Source: Deltaproteobacteria bacterium
Lineage (GTDB): Bacteria; Desulfobacterota; Dissulfuribacteria; Dissulfuribacterales; UBA3076
Direction: 5' to 3'
Assembly: GCA_030262715.1 (NCBI GenBank)
Contig: JAJSZR010000010.1
Location: 1-33,125, forward strand
Length of the DNA: 33,125 nt
The translations under genes were made by a program, and so were the position numbers. The notes beneath the pieces were generated by a model. The model searched no databases and was not told where the DNA came from. It saw only the letters and a list, made by a program, of their open reading frames with translations. Below, one piece after another: positions 16,661 through 24,708 of this stretch. Numbering within the stretch: position 1 is the stretch's first letter; every line of letters starts with the position of its first letter.

Positions 16661-17824
16661 TTATTTTTTCGCGTACTCCTTATTTAGTGCCTTGCCGATA
16701 ACATTGCGCATGATCTGGTTTGTACCCTCATATATCTGGAGGACCTTTGCATCCCGCATCATCTTTTCAACCGGATAGGACTTCATGTATCCATAGCCAC
16801 CAAGGATCTGGACCGCATCGGTGGTTACCTGCATGGCCATATCAGTGGCAAAAAGCTTTGCCATTGCAGACAGCTTGGCAACGTCATTTGCCCCTGCATC
16901 AATGGTCCTGGCTACTGAATACACAAGGGCCCTTGAGGCCTCTATCCGAGTAGCCATATCTGCCAGCATATGCTGGATGGCCTGAAAGGAGATTATGGGC
17001 TGGTCGAACTGTATTCTCTGCCTTGCATATTTGACCGCTTCATCCAGGGCCGCCTGGGCAAGTCCGACTGCCATGGCCCCTATTCCAGGTCTGGCCAGGT
17101 CCAGGGTCCTCATGGCTATAATGAAGCCCTGGCCCTTTTTGCCAAGCATACGGTCCTTTGGAATACGGCACTCATTAAATACAAGTTCCCTGGTTGATGA
17201 GGCATTCAGTCCCATCTTTCGTTCTTTTTTCCCGAAGCTAAACCCCGGATCACCCTTCTCCAGTATAAAGGCTGTGGCACCCCTGGCCCCTTTGTTCCTG
17301 TTGGTCATGGTTATGATGGTATATATTTCCGCTTCGCCACCGCTGGTTATCCACTGTTTGGTGCCATTTATTATCCAGTCATCTCCATCTTCTACTGCTG
17401 TAGTCTGGATCCTTGCGGCATCACTCCCGGCATTGGCTTCGGTAAGGCCGAAGGCTACAAGGCGTTTGCCTGATGTGATATCCGGGAGATAGCGGGCCTT
17501 TTGCTCATCAGATCCAAAGAGCAGAATAGGATAACCTCCCAGCGCACTGGCAGCAAAAGTGGTAGTAACAGCAATGCAACCATAGGCAAGCTGCTCTACC
17601 GCCAGGCAGTTTTCAAAACAGCCTTTTGCAAATCCACCGTATTCTTCAGGGATATAAAGCCCGAAAAGATCCGCCTGGGCCATATCCTTCATGATATCCC
17701 AAGGAAATTCTTCAGCCTCGTCGAGCTTTGCTCTTACAGGAATGATCTTCTCCACGGCTATCTGCCATGCCAGATCCACGATCATCTGTTGCTCTTCGGT
17801 CAAGAAATAATTGACTTGTGTCAT
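16661..17824 (-). CDS. Acyl-CoA dehydrogenase, short-chain/butyryl type
   Basis: A 387-residue FAD enzyme that interconverts acyl-CoA and trans-2-enoyl-CoA and exchanges electrons with Etf. The start is ATG 17824 (MTQVNYFLTEEQQ) behind an AGGA site; an in-frame GTG at 17845 is less likely. Visible are IPEEYGG, the flavin/substrate block FGLTEANAGSDAARIQTTA, WITSGGEAEIY, and the catalytic glutamate E366 in QIYEGTNQIMRNVI, the position used by short- and medium-chain members. Unusually, it lies between fabH and fabG, followed by etfBA. Chain-length preference cannot be read from sequence alone. Confidence 0.92.
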   Translation of the reverse strand: MTQVNYFLTEEQQMIVDLAWQIAVEKIIPVRAKLDEAEEFPWDIMKDMAQADLFGLYIPEEYGGFAKGCFENCLAVEQLAYGCIAVTTTFAASALGGYPILLFGSDEQKARYLPDITSGKRLVAFGLTEANAGSDAARIQTTAVEDGDDWIINGTKQWITSGGEAEIYTIITMTNRNKGARGATAFILEKGDPGFSFGKKERKMGLNASSTRELVFNECRIPKDRMLGKKGQGFIIAMRTLDLARPGIGAMAVGLAQAALDEAVKYARQRIQFDQPIISFQAIQHMLADMATRIEASRALVYSVARTIDAGANDVAKLSAMAKLFATDMAMQVTTDAVQILGGYGYMKSYPVEKMMRDAKVLQIYEGTNQIMRNVIGKALNKEYAKK

Positions 17825-17857
17825 ATAAAAATCCTTTCTCTCCACTCAATACCCATA

Positions 17858-18841
17858 TCACCAGCACATGGCCACAGATCCCCAGGTAAAACCCCCTCCG
17901 AAAGCAACCATCAATATATGGGAACCAGGGACTAGCATCCCTCTGCGATTAGCTTCATCCAAAGCAATGGGTATGCTCGCCGCCGAGGTATTACCATACT
18001 TGTGAATATTGATAAAGATTTTCTCCTTAGGAATTCCCAACCTCTCTCCCAGAAAATCAATGATTCTTATGTTGGCCTGATGAGAAAACAGAAGGTCCAC
18101 ATCATCTCCGGTCCATCCATTAGCCTCCAGGGCCTCCCAGGCCACAGACTCCATTGCTTTTACCGCGTGCTTGAATACCTCTCTACCCTGCATATGAATA
18201 TACTGCCACCCCTTTTCAAGGTTTTCGTGACTTACCGGGAAGGCTGTCCCAAGGCCTTTTAATATAAGAAGCTCTCCCAATGAACCATCTGCATAAAGGT
18301 GAGTGGAGAGAATGCCCCGGTCCTCTCTGGTACCGGTAATTACGGCTGCCCCTGCCCCATCACCGAAGAGCACGCACGTATTCCGGTCTTCCCAATTTGT
18401 AACACGGGAGAGCACTTCGCTCCCAATCACAAGGATCTTCATGCTTGAGTTGTTCTGGATAAATTTATCTGCTACGGAGAGGCCATAGATAAAACTAGTA
18501 CAAGCGGCATACAGGTCAAAGGCCCCGGCTTTTTTTGCTCCCAGCTCATTCTGCACCAGACAGGCAACAGAGGGCATGAGCATGTCCGGAGTCATAGTAC
18601 CAACTACGATAAGATCCAGATCCTGTGGTCGCACCCCTGCCATATCAAGGGCCTTTCTTGCTGACTGTATAGCAAGATAAGAGTTGGTCTCCTGGTCATT
18701 AGAGATATGGCGTTGAATGATCCCGGTCCTGGTACGTATCCACTCGTCGGTAGTATCCACCCGGCTTTCCAGGTCTTTGTTGGTTACCACTCTTTGGGGT
18801 ACATAAGACCCTGTCCCTATAATTATACTACGAATAGGCAT
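17858..18841 (-). CDS. fabH: Beta-ketoacyl-ACP synthase III
   Basis: Starts fatty-acid synthesis by joining acetyl-CoA or another acyl-CoA to malonyl-ACP. The 327-residue protein carries the triad cysteine C114 in DLYAACTSFIYGL, the histidine in LFSHQANIRIID and the asparagine in YGNTSAASIPIAL, with TDEWIRTRTGI near the N-terminus. It follows plsX by 37 bases, the standard plsX-fabH order. Next in the run is the acyl-CoA dehydrogenase rather than fabD. Confidence 0.97.
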   Translation of the reverse strand: MPIRSIIIGTGSYVPQRVVTNKDLESRVDTTDEWIRTRTGIIQRHISNDQETNSYLAIQSARKALDMAGVRPQDLDLIVVGTMTPDMLMPSVACLVQNELGAKKAGAFDLYAACTSFIYGLSVADKFIQNNSSMKILVIGSEVLSRVTNWEDRNTCVLFGDGAGAAVITGTREDRGILSTHLYADGSLGELLILKGLGTAFPVSHENLEKGWQYIHMQGREVFKHAVKAMESVAWEALEANGWTGDDVDLLFSHQANIRIIDFLGERLGIPKEKIFINIHKYGNTSAASIPIALDEANRRGMLVPGSHILMVAFGGGFTWGSVAMCW

Positions 18842-18878
18842 AATTATTAGACTTTAAACGATGGGAAAGACTTTGATA

Positions 18879-19886
18879 TCACCGGACTGCCTTGAACAGC
18901 TTCTGTCTTATTGAAAGAAAATTGTCAAGCTTATCAGCCAACTTTATCTTAGCAAGTTCGTGTGCTAGCTGTATTGCATTTTTAACTGCTTTGGAACCGG
19001 AGAGTCCGTGACATATGATTGCTATCCCGTTGATACCTAATAGAGGAGCGCCACCGTACTCAGCATAATCTATTATCTTGTAGAACCTCTTAAAGGCGGA
19101 TCTCAAGGGATATCCCATTTCAGCCATGAGACCTTCTCCGATCTCTGAACTCAGCATGGTGAGTACGGCCTTTGCGAGACCTTCACTCAGTTTAAGACAT
19201 ATGTTACCCACAAATCCATCGCACACTATTACGTCTACGTCGCCTTTGAAGACTTCACCGCCTTCTACATTGCCAATAAAGTCCAGGTCACTGTCCGCAA
19301 GGAGATCATAAGCCCTTTTTACGAGCTGGTTGCCCTTGGTGCCTTCCTCCCCGATACTTAGTAGTCCCACTCTGGGCCGGGAATTATCCAAAAGCTCCCT
19401 TGAAAATACTGAGCCCATTATTCCAAACTGCAGCAGATGAACGGGCTTGCAGTCTACGTTTGCCCCCACGTCTATCATGGTCACGGGCTTTTTCAGAGTC
19501 GGCATAAGCGTAGCGATGGCCGGCCGAACGCCATTGATTCTGCCCAGGGCAACCATGGCTGTTGCCAGCGTGGCTCCTGAGTTACCTGCACTGACTAAGG
19601 CCTTGGCCTTTCCTTGACGCACAAGTTCAAAAGCAACTCGAATTGAAGAATCCTTTTTATGTCTCAGAGAATCAGCCGGGGATTCTTCCATATCAACTAC
19701 TTGAGAGGCCGGATAGATGCTGATGGGCAAATCATCCCCGCCCTGCCGTTGAAGTGTATCCCTCAGTACATCTTCTATCCCAACCAGGGTAATCCCAAAG
19801 CCGTGATCTCTGGCTGCATCGACCGCTCCCTTTACCAAGACATCAGGGCCTCGATCACCCCCCATGGCATCTACTGCTACAGACAT
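18879..19886 (-). CDS. plsX: Phosphate acyltransferase PlsX
   Basis: Converts acyl-ACP to acyl phosphate for glycerol-3-phosphate acylation by PlsY, the first membrane-associated step in phospholipid synthesis. The 335-residue protein begins MSVAVDAMGGDRGPDVLVKG and contains SAGNSGATLATAMVALGRI, MIDVGANVDCKPVHLLQF, GNVEGGEVFKGDVDVIVCDG and YAEYGGAPLLGING, all diagnostic. Length is normal. It starts three bases after rpmF, and the yceD-rpmF-plsX-fabH order is widespread in bacteria. Confidence 0.98.
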   Translation of the reverse strand: MSVAVDAMGGDRGPDVLVKGAVDAARDHGFGITLVGIEDVLRDTLQRQGGDDLPISIYPASQVVDMEESPADSLRHKKDSSIRVAFELVRQGKAKALVSAGNSGATLATAMVALGRINGVRPAIATLMPTLKKPVTMIDVGANVDCKPVHLLQFGIMGSVFSRELLDNSRPRVGLLSIGEEGTKGNQLVKRAYDLLADSDLDFIGNVEGGEVFKGDVDVIVCDGFVGNICLKLSEGLAKAVLTMLSSEIGEGLMAEMGYPLRSAFKRFYKIIDYAEYGGAPLLGINGIAIICHGLSGSKAVKNAIQLAHELAKIKLADKLDNFLSIRQKLFKAVR

Positions 19887-19889
19887 TTT

Positions 19890-20075
19890 CTAGTCTAAAT
19901 CTTTTTCTTCAGTGAATACTTTTCCCTTATAGGTACCACATTGGGGACAGATCCTGTGAGGGAACTTGGGTTCTGTACACTGAGGGCATATTGAAAGATT
20001 CGGTATTCGAAGCGCATTATGCGAGCGACGCTTACCCTTGCGTGAACGTGAAGTCTTTCTCTGCGGAACTGCCAT
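19890..20075 (-). CDS. rpmF: 50S ribosomal protein L32
   Basis: A 61-residue basic ribosomal protein. MAVPQRKTSRSRKGKRRSHN is the L32 hallmark, followed by a zinc-binding pair of CxxC motifs (CPQC...CPQCG), so this is the zinc-containing version. A GGAGGT ribosome site lies eight bases before ATG 20075. It is coupled to plsX downstream. Repeat copy B lies upstream, between it and yceD. Confidence 0.98.
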   Translation of the reverse strand: MAVPQRKTSRSRKGKRRSHNALRIPNLSICPQCTEPKFPHRICPQCGTYKGKVFTEEKDLD

Positions 20076-20101
20076 TTCTTAATACCTCCAAAGACAGATG
20101 C

Positions 20102-20176
20102 TGAAACTGGAAATTCGAAATTAGGTAACGCATCTGCATCTTTTTGTTTTTCCCAATTTCAAATTTTACTGCCAAA
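20102..20176. repeat. Intergenic repeat, copy B
   Basis: A 75-bp sequence matching copy A (16579-16660) from TGAAACTGGAAATTCGAAAT to ACTGCCAAA, in the same orientation, without the extra TGAAATT. It lies in the 158-base space between yceD and rpmF, which is probably transcribed. The rest of that space shows no further feature except the rpmF ribosome site. Confidence 0.85.
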
Positions 20177-20233
20177 ATACAATATCAACAAAGTGTAAAC
20201 TACTTCTAAGATTTAATGAAGGATGCTGGATAT

Positions 20234-20782
20234 TCATTTGGCTGCTTCATGCAGCTTTTTTAACACACTAAATGGGTTCTCCAAGGTTTCTTTTTGGCAA
20301 CGGCATTCCTCTCTATTAAGGTCCGCACCGCACCCGGGACAGATGCCTTTACAGTCCTCACTGCAGACATGTCGCATAGGAATCTGAAGCAGAATCTGTT
20401 CTCTGAATATATCCCCTATTCGGATTTCAGCCCCATCATAAAAGGATACTTCCATGTCTTTACTGCCAAGGGCTGTTTCTTTTTCTTTGTCTATCGATTG
20501 GCTAGGCACAAGTTCATAAAAAAAAGATGTATCTATCTCCTGATTGTACTCCTCCAGACAACGGTCGCACTTGAGAACAATCAAGGCCGCAACCTTACCG
20601 TTTAGATGTATATTCCTATCAACACGGTAGAGAAAGATTTTCCCTTTTGCAGGGCCCTGTATTCTGCACTCCTCTGTATCAGACAAGAGTCCCAGCATGT
20701 CTTCGAAGACCAGATGCAGACCATCTTCCGGAATGTCCTCTACAAGGACAGTGCTTCTAAATCCTTTTATTTTTTTGGTCAT
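20234..20782 (-). CDS. yceD: DUF177 / YceD family protein
   Basis: A 182-residue protein of the YceD family, almost always found directly upstream of rpmF and linked to 23S rRNA or large-subunit maturation, although its biochemistry is not settled. A first cysteine pair lies in LKCDRCLEEY. The C-terminus carries the zinc-type cluster CSEDCKGICPGCGADLN...CRC that marks this family. Length is normal. The gap to rpmF is longer than usual because repeat copy B lies in it. Confidence 0.88.
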   Translation of the reverse strand: MTKKIKGFRSTVLVEDIPEDGLHLVFEDMLGLLSDTEECRIQGPAKGKIFLYRVDRNIHLNGKVAALIVLKCDRCLEEYNQEIDTSFFYELVPSQSIDKEKETALGSKDMEVSFYDGAEIRIGDIFREQILLQIPMRHVCSEDCKGICPGCGADLNREECRCQKETLENPFSVLKKLHEAAK

Positions 20783-20859
20783 TAAACTCTAAGGCCAATG
20801 GCCTGATTAATTTCAGATTATTAAAGCTTTCTGCACAAATTTTGTACTATATAGAATGG

Positions 20860-21582
20860 CTAAGCCTTGTCAAGATAAGTAGAAGGAGGATTTACTATAC
20901 TGGCTATAATTATTCCTGCCTCGTAAAGGACATACAGGGGCACCCCCATCATGGCCATATTGAAGATGTCCGGTGTGGGAGTGAGAATGGCAGCCATTAT
21001 GGCAATTAATAGAATAGCATAACGTCTATATCTCCCAAAGGTCTTGGGGCTACAGATTTTCAGGCTACAAAGCAATGTCATGAGCAATGGAATTTCGAAA
21101 ATCAGGCCGAAGCTAAGGAGAAAGAGTCCAACAAAATTCACAAATTTACCTACAGCTATTACAGGCCTCAGGTGTTGTGACTGGTAACCCAGAAGGAAGT
21201 TTATCCCAAACGGAAGGGTTACGAAAAAACAGAAAAGGACTCCTGAATAAAAGAGTAGAAGCGCGGACAGTATAAACACCAGGGAAGATTTTCTGGAAAA
21301 ACCAAGTACATCTACCAGCCCCTGCGACATACGCCAGAATATCCATGGTGCCAGAAGAATTAATGCCCCAACGCTTGAGAGCTTGAGCAGGGCCAGCATC
21401 GGCTCCAGCACCCCAAAAAAGGCCAGTCGCTGCTGGAAATGGGACTGAAGAAAGGCAAGGAAGTGAGGAGAAAGCCAGTAAATAATGGCAGTGAGCCCTG
21501 TAAAGCAAATTGCGGTTTCCAGTAGAAAACGCCTTAAATATTTAAGCAGGCGTACCAAGGTCTGGGCCAGAGATTCAGGCAT
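20860..21582 (-). CDS. tatC: Sec-independent (Tat) translocase subunit TatC
   Basis: A 240-residue polytopic inner-membrane protein that recognises twin-arginine signal peptides in Tat export. Six hydrophobic segments are apparent. The strongest family marks are FGLIFEIPLLMTLL (with the conserved glutamate) and LTPTPDIFNMAMMGVPLYVLYE near the C-terminus. The N-terminus has KYLRRFLLE where HLxELRxR is usual, so it is somewhat divergent, but the fold pattern is intact. No tatA or tatB is in the window. Neighbours are purQ (37 bases upstream) and yceD. Confidence 0.88.
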   Translation of the reverse strand: MPESLAQTLVRLLKYLRRFLLETAICFTGLTAIIYWLSPHFLAFLQSHFQQRLAFFGVLEPMLALLKLSSVGALILLAPWIFWRMSQGLVDVLGFSRKSSLVFILSALLLFYSGVLFCFFVTLPFGINFLLGYQSQHLRPVIAVGKFVNFVGLFLLSFGLIFEIPLLMTLLCSLKICSPKTFGRYRRYAILLIAIMAAILTPTPDIFNMAMMGVPLYVLYEAGIIIASIVNPPSTYLDKA

Positions 21583-21619
21583 AGTCTTTCGCCATACAGA
21601 AAATAATCAAAGAGGTCCT

Positions 21620-22447
21620 TCAGCCGAGCTTCTCCCGCACATAGTCCACGGCATTCCGGAAAAAGGCCAGTCCTGCCCCTTCCTCTGGCAATTCTTCCCT
21701 GGTCCATCGTGGATGGTTGGTCCTGTGATGAAAGGCCTCAGGATGGGGCATCAGGCCCATGAGCCTGCCTGTAGTATCACAAATTCCAGCTATGGCGAGC
21801 TCCGAGCCATTTGGATTGTGGGGATAGTCTTGTGTGAGTTCCCCTGTTACAGGCGATGCATATTGAAGTGCAATAAGGCCTTCTGCTACCAGCCGGTCCC
21901 TTGCAGATATATCAATTGTTACGAACTTTCCTTCTCCGTGTCTTACAGGCAACTCAATACGGTCTATTCCACGGGTGAATATGCAAGAAGAATCTGGAGA
22001 TACCTTGCAAGTGACCCACCGGTCTTCGAACCTGCCGGAATCGTTATGGGTGAGACTTACGTAGCGTCGCTCATAATCGCCATCGAAACCTGGCAGGAGA
22101 CCGGTCTTTGCCATCAATTGAAAACCATTACACACTCCCAGTACCAGACCTCCATTTTCCACAAATTTCAGGAGCTGATCCAGCAGACGTTCTCCACTCC
22201 CCCTGACCCTGGCATTTCGGAGCCTGTAAGCCCCGGCCTGCGCCGCCCCCAGATTATCGCCATCTAAAAATCCACCCGGCAGATTAAGGAAATGATAGTC
22301 ATCCAGGCGGACGCTCCCATCCAGGAGATCACTGAGGTGTACTATGTCAACCTGGTCTGCACCGGCCAGCCTGCACGCATTGGCCATCTCCATCTCACAG
22401 TTGGTTCCGTATCCGGCTGTAACAATTACACGTACTTGGGATGTCAT
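21620..22447 (-). CDS. purQ: Phosphoribosylformylglycinamidine synthase, glutaminase subunit
   Basis: The class I glutamine amidotransferase subunit that releases ammonia for PurL in the fourth step of purine synthesis. The start is ATG 22447 (MTSQVRVIVTAGYGTNCE) behind an AGGAG site; the frame reaching 22492 would overlap the upstream gene. The nucleophile cysteine is in LGVCNGFQLM, and the His/Glu pair is in GLMPHPEAFHH. At 275 residues it is longer than the roughly 225-residue E. coli-independent PurQ type, with extra segments resembling the glutaminase end of large PurL. purL and purS are not in the window. Confidence 0.92.
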   Translation of the reverse strand: MTSQVRVIVTAGYGTNCEMEMANACRLAGADQVDIVHLSDLLDGSVRLDDYHFLNLPGGFLDGDNLGAAQAGAYRLRNARVRGSGERLLDQLLKFVENGGLVLGVCNGFQLMAKTGLLPGFDGDYERRYVSLTHNDSGRFEDRWVTCKVSPDSSCIFTRGIDRIELPVRHGEGKFVTIDISARDRLVAEGLIALQYASPVTGELTQDYPHNPNGSELAIAGICDTTGRLMGLMPHPEAFHHRTNHPRWTREELPEEGAGLAFFRNAVDYVREKLG

Positions 22448-22470
22448 ATAAAACTCCTGTCTCCCCTCCG

Positions 22471-23340
22471 TTACCCACAGGTCTCCAGCCACTGATTAAC
22501 CTCGTTCTCAAAGAGCTCATAAAAGGCATCAGAACCTCCTAAGCCGGTTCGACCGAAGGTATAATTGATTTCAATGAATAGAGGAACATTAGATTCCTTC
22601 AAAAAAACAAGATCAAAACCTGCCATATTGATTCCAGTATGTGTGCACAACTCTTTTACTGCATCTCTTCCTATGGCCTGCAACTCCGGATCGGACCGGG
22701 CATCAATTTGTCCACCCTTTGCAATATTGTGGAAAAAGCCCGATGTGTTGTATCGCCAGTAGCTCTGGATGTGATTTCCTATGATCACAATCCTGAGATC
22801 CCTTTGGAGACCAGGGATAAATTCCTGCAATACAAAGCCAAAGGTGCCCTGTATCTCAAAATGCTTGAGTACTTCTGTTGCCTGCTCCAGGTCCTGGGCA
22901 TCCTCTATCAGCCAGATCTGGGCCCCCTCTCCTCCACTGGTCCCCTTTATCACAAATGGATAATCCGGGAGCCGGGGACGGTGGCCCATTTCAGGGTGAT
23001 CGCCTAACATGGTTTCAACTCGTGGAAAGATCCACGTCTTCGGGTGAGGAATCCTGTAACTCCAGAAGAGCAGGGTATCTCCCACCTTTCCCTCCCACTT
23101 AAAGCGAAGACTGTAATTCGGAAAGACATTAGGACACAGGGTACAGCACAGGGTATAGAGTTCTCCGGACACTGTCTGTGGTAATATCACTGCCCTGGCT
23201 TTCGTGAGGTTACGAATCATATCCTCATCCCAGATGCCTCTTTCCCAGTAAAAGAGGTCGCCTTTAATCATAGGATGAAAGGATATCACAGGGCCTTTGG
23301 CATCAGGCTTAGATTCCTGATTGATAATATTTTTCTCCAA
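22471..23340 (-). CDS. ATP-grasp ligase-like protein of unknown substrate
   Basis: A 289-residue protein with an ATP-grasp fold of the RimK/glutathione-synthetase type. Visible are the nucleotide-binding strand YPFVIKGTSGGEGAQIWLI, the hinge region GFVLQEFIPG with LRIVIIG, and the metal-binding end FDLVFLKESNVPLFIEIN. Such enzymes join a carboxylate to an amine through an acyl phosphate; the substrate cannot be read here. The N-terminal part (VISFHPMIKGDLFYW ...) resembles uncharacterised deltaproteobacterial ATP-grasp proteins. The start is unsure: TTG 23340 gives the longest product, while GTG 23289 or ATG 23271 are alternatives, and none has a good ribosome site. It is the first gene of the run, 23 bases ahead of purQ and divergent from hisI. 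Confidence 0.75.
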   Translation of the reverse strand: MEKNIINQESKPDAKGPVISFHPMIKGDLFYWERGIWDEDMIRNLTKARAVILPQTVSGELYTLCCTLCPNVFPNYSLRFKWEGKVGDTLLFWSYRIPHPKTWIFPRVETMLGDHPEMGHRPRLPDYPFVIKGTSGGEGAQIWLIEDAQDLEQATEVLKHFEIQGTFGFVLQEFIPGLQRDLRIVIIGNHIQSYWRYNTSGFFHNIAKGGQIDARSDPELQAIGRDAVKELCTHTGINMAGFDLVFLKESNVPLFIEINYTFGRTGLGGSDAFYELFENEVNQWLETCG

Positions 23341-23410
23341 TCTGTAATTGAGTTACAAATCTTTTACACGAATCATTTGGGTTTTTCCAGAGCAAGCATA
23401 TCATCTCACC

Positions 23411-23439
23411 TTGACATAACTATCCTTGACCATTAAAAA
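23411..23439 (+). promoter_or_regulatory. Probable sigma-70 promoter of hisI-hisG-engB
   Basis: A perfect TTGACA (23411-23416) is followed after 17 bases by TAAAAA (23434-23439, 4 of 6). Initiation would fall near 23446, two bases before the hisI ATG, so the mRNA would be essentially leaderless; no ribosome site is visible before that ATG. Confidence 0.5.
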
Positions 23440-23447
23440 TCCGCTTC

Positions 23448-23834
23448 ATGGCAAATGCAAAAGATCTCTGCTTTGATAAGGGAAATGGCCTGCTGCCGGT
23501 GATAGCCCAGGACTATGAGACAGGTGAAGTGCTCATGCTGGCCTATATGAACAGACTGGCATGGGAAAAGACTCTGGAGACAGGCAAGGTCCATTACTGG
23601 AGCCGTACAAGGGACAAATTGTGGCTCAAGGGTGAGTCCTCCGGCCATGTTCAGTTACTGAAGGCTGCCTATACGGACTGCGATCTGGATACAATACTGG
23701 TAAAGGTGGAACAATTGGGCGGTGCGGCCTGCCATAAAGGCTACAGGAGTTGCTTTTATCGAAAGGTCCAGGGGGAATCCCTGGTCCGGATTGCAGAGCC
23801 TGTTTTTGATCCCAAGGAGATTTACAAAAAGTGA
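23448..23834 (+). CDS. hisI: Phosphoribosyl-AMP cyclohydrolase
   Basis: Opens the purine ring of phosphoribosyl-AMP in the third step of histidine synthesis. The 128-residue monofunctional protein has [38 protein letters not shown], the metal-binding TDCDLDT and the zinc-type [12 protein letters not shown]. No HisE domain follows, so hisE must lie elsewhere. No Shine-Dalgarno is visible. Its TGA overlaps the GTG start of hisG by four bases (GTGA), so the two are translationally coupled. Confidence 0.95.
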   Translation: MANAKDLCFDKGNGLLPVIAQDYETGEVLMLAYMNRLAWEKTLETGKVHYWSRTRDKLWLKGESSGHVQLLKAAYTDCDLDTILVKVEQLGGAACHKGYRSCFYRKVQGESLVRIAEPVFDPKEIYKK

Positions 23835-24703
23835 ACCAACTTAAGCTAGGTATCCCGAAGGGAAGTCTAGAAAAGGCAACAATTGAGCTCTTTGCAAAGT
23901 CAGGGTGGCGTATAGATGTCCATCACAGGAGCTATTTCCCCAGTATAGATGATCCCAGTATCGCCTGCAGCATCTGCAGGGCTCAGGAGATGTCCCGTTA
24001 TGTTGAGCAAGAAATCCTAGACGTCGGTATTACAGGCCGTGATTGGATCCTGGAGAATGACTCAGATATAATAGTTATAGCAGACCTGATATACTCCAAG
24101 GTAAGCAAACGTCCTGCCCGATGGGTCCTGGCCGTACCGGCCGACTCTCCTTATCGTTCTATTAAGGACCTTGAGGGCAAGAAGATAGCCACAGAGCTTG
24201 TCAACTTCTCGAAGCGTTATTTTTCAGAACGGGGAGTAGACGTAAGTGTTGAGTTCTCATGGGGAGCCACCGAGGGCAAGGTTGCCTCCGGGCTTGCGGA
24301 CGCCATTGTTGAGGTAACAGAGACCGGGAGCACCATCAAGGCCCACGGCCTGGTGATTATAGAAGAGCTGATGCAGTCAAATCCCCAGTTGATAGCCAAC
24401 AAACATGCCTGGGAAGATCCCTGGAAAAGGGAGAAGATTGAACAGATATCCATGCTCCTGCAGAGCGCATTGCGTGCAGATCGTCTTGTGGTGCTAAAGA
24501 TGAATGTTCCCAAGGAAAAGCTGCAGCCAGTGGTAGATATACTGCCCAGCCTTAATGCCCCTACGGTTTCTACGCTGTATAAACAGGAGTGGTGCTCTGT
24601 GGAGACGGTAATAAACGAAGCTGAAGTGAGGGGGCTTATTCCACGGCTGATGGCCGCAGGTGCCCAGGGGATCATAGAACATTCCCTCAACAAGGTCCTC
24701 TAG
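23831..24703 (+). CDS. hisG: ATP phosphoribosyltransferase, long form
   Basis: Catalyses the committed step of histidine synthesis from ATP and PRPP. At 290 residues this is the long form, with the C-terminal regulatory domain (from about residue 210) that binds histidine, so no HisZ partner should be needed. Motifs are [26 protein letters not shown] and the PRPP loop [18 protein letters not shown]. It starts with GTG inside the hisI stop and is followed by engB after five bases. Feedback inhibition by histidine is inferred from the domain. Confidence 0.96.
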   Translation: MNQLKLGIPKGSLEKATIELFAKSGWRIDVHHRSYFPSIDDPSIACSICRAQEMSRYVEQEILDVGITGRDWILENDSDIIVIADLIYSKVSKRPARWVLAVPADSPYRSIKDLEGKKIATELVNFSKRYFSERGVDVSVEFSWGATEGKVASGLADAIVEVTETGSTIKAHGLVIIEELMQSNPQLIANKHAWEDPWKREKIEQISMLLQSALRADRLVVLKMNVPKEKLQPVVDILPSLNAPTVSTLYKQEWCSVETVINEAEVRGLIPRLMAAGAQGIIEHSLNKVL

Positions 24704-24708
24704 ATCCG

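Noticed and set aside
21485-22267. 260-codon plus-strand ORF
   Set aside because: Antisense shadow of purQ and the start of tatC. The minus-strand genes carry complete catalytic motifs, while this frame shows none.
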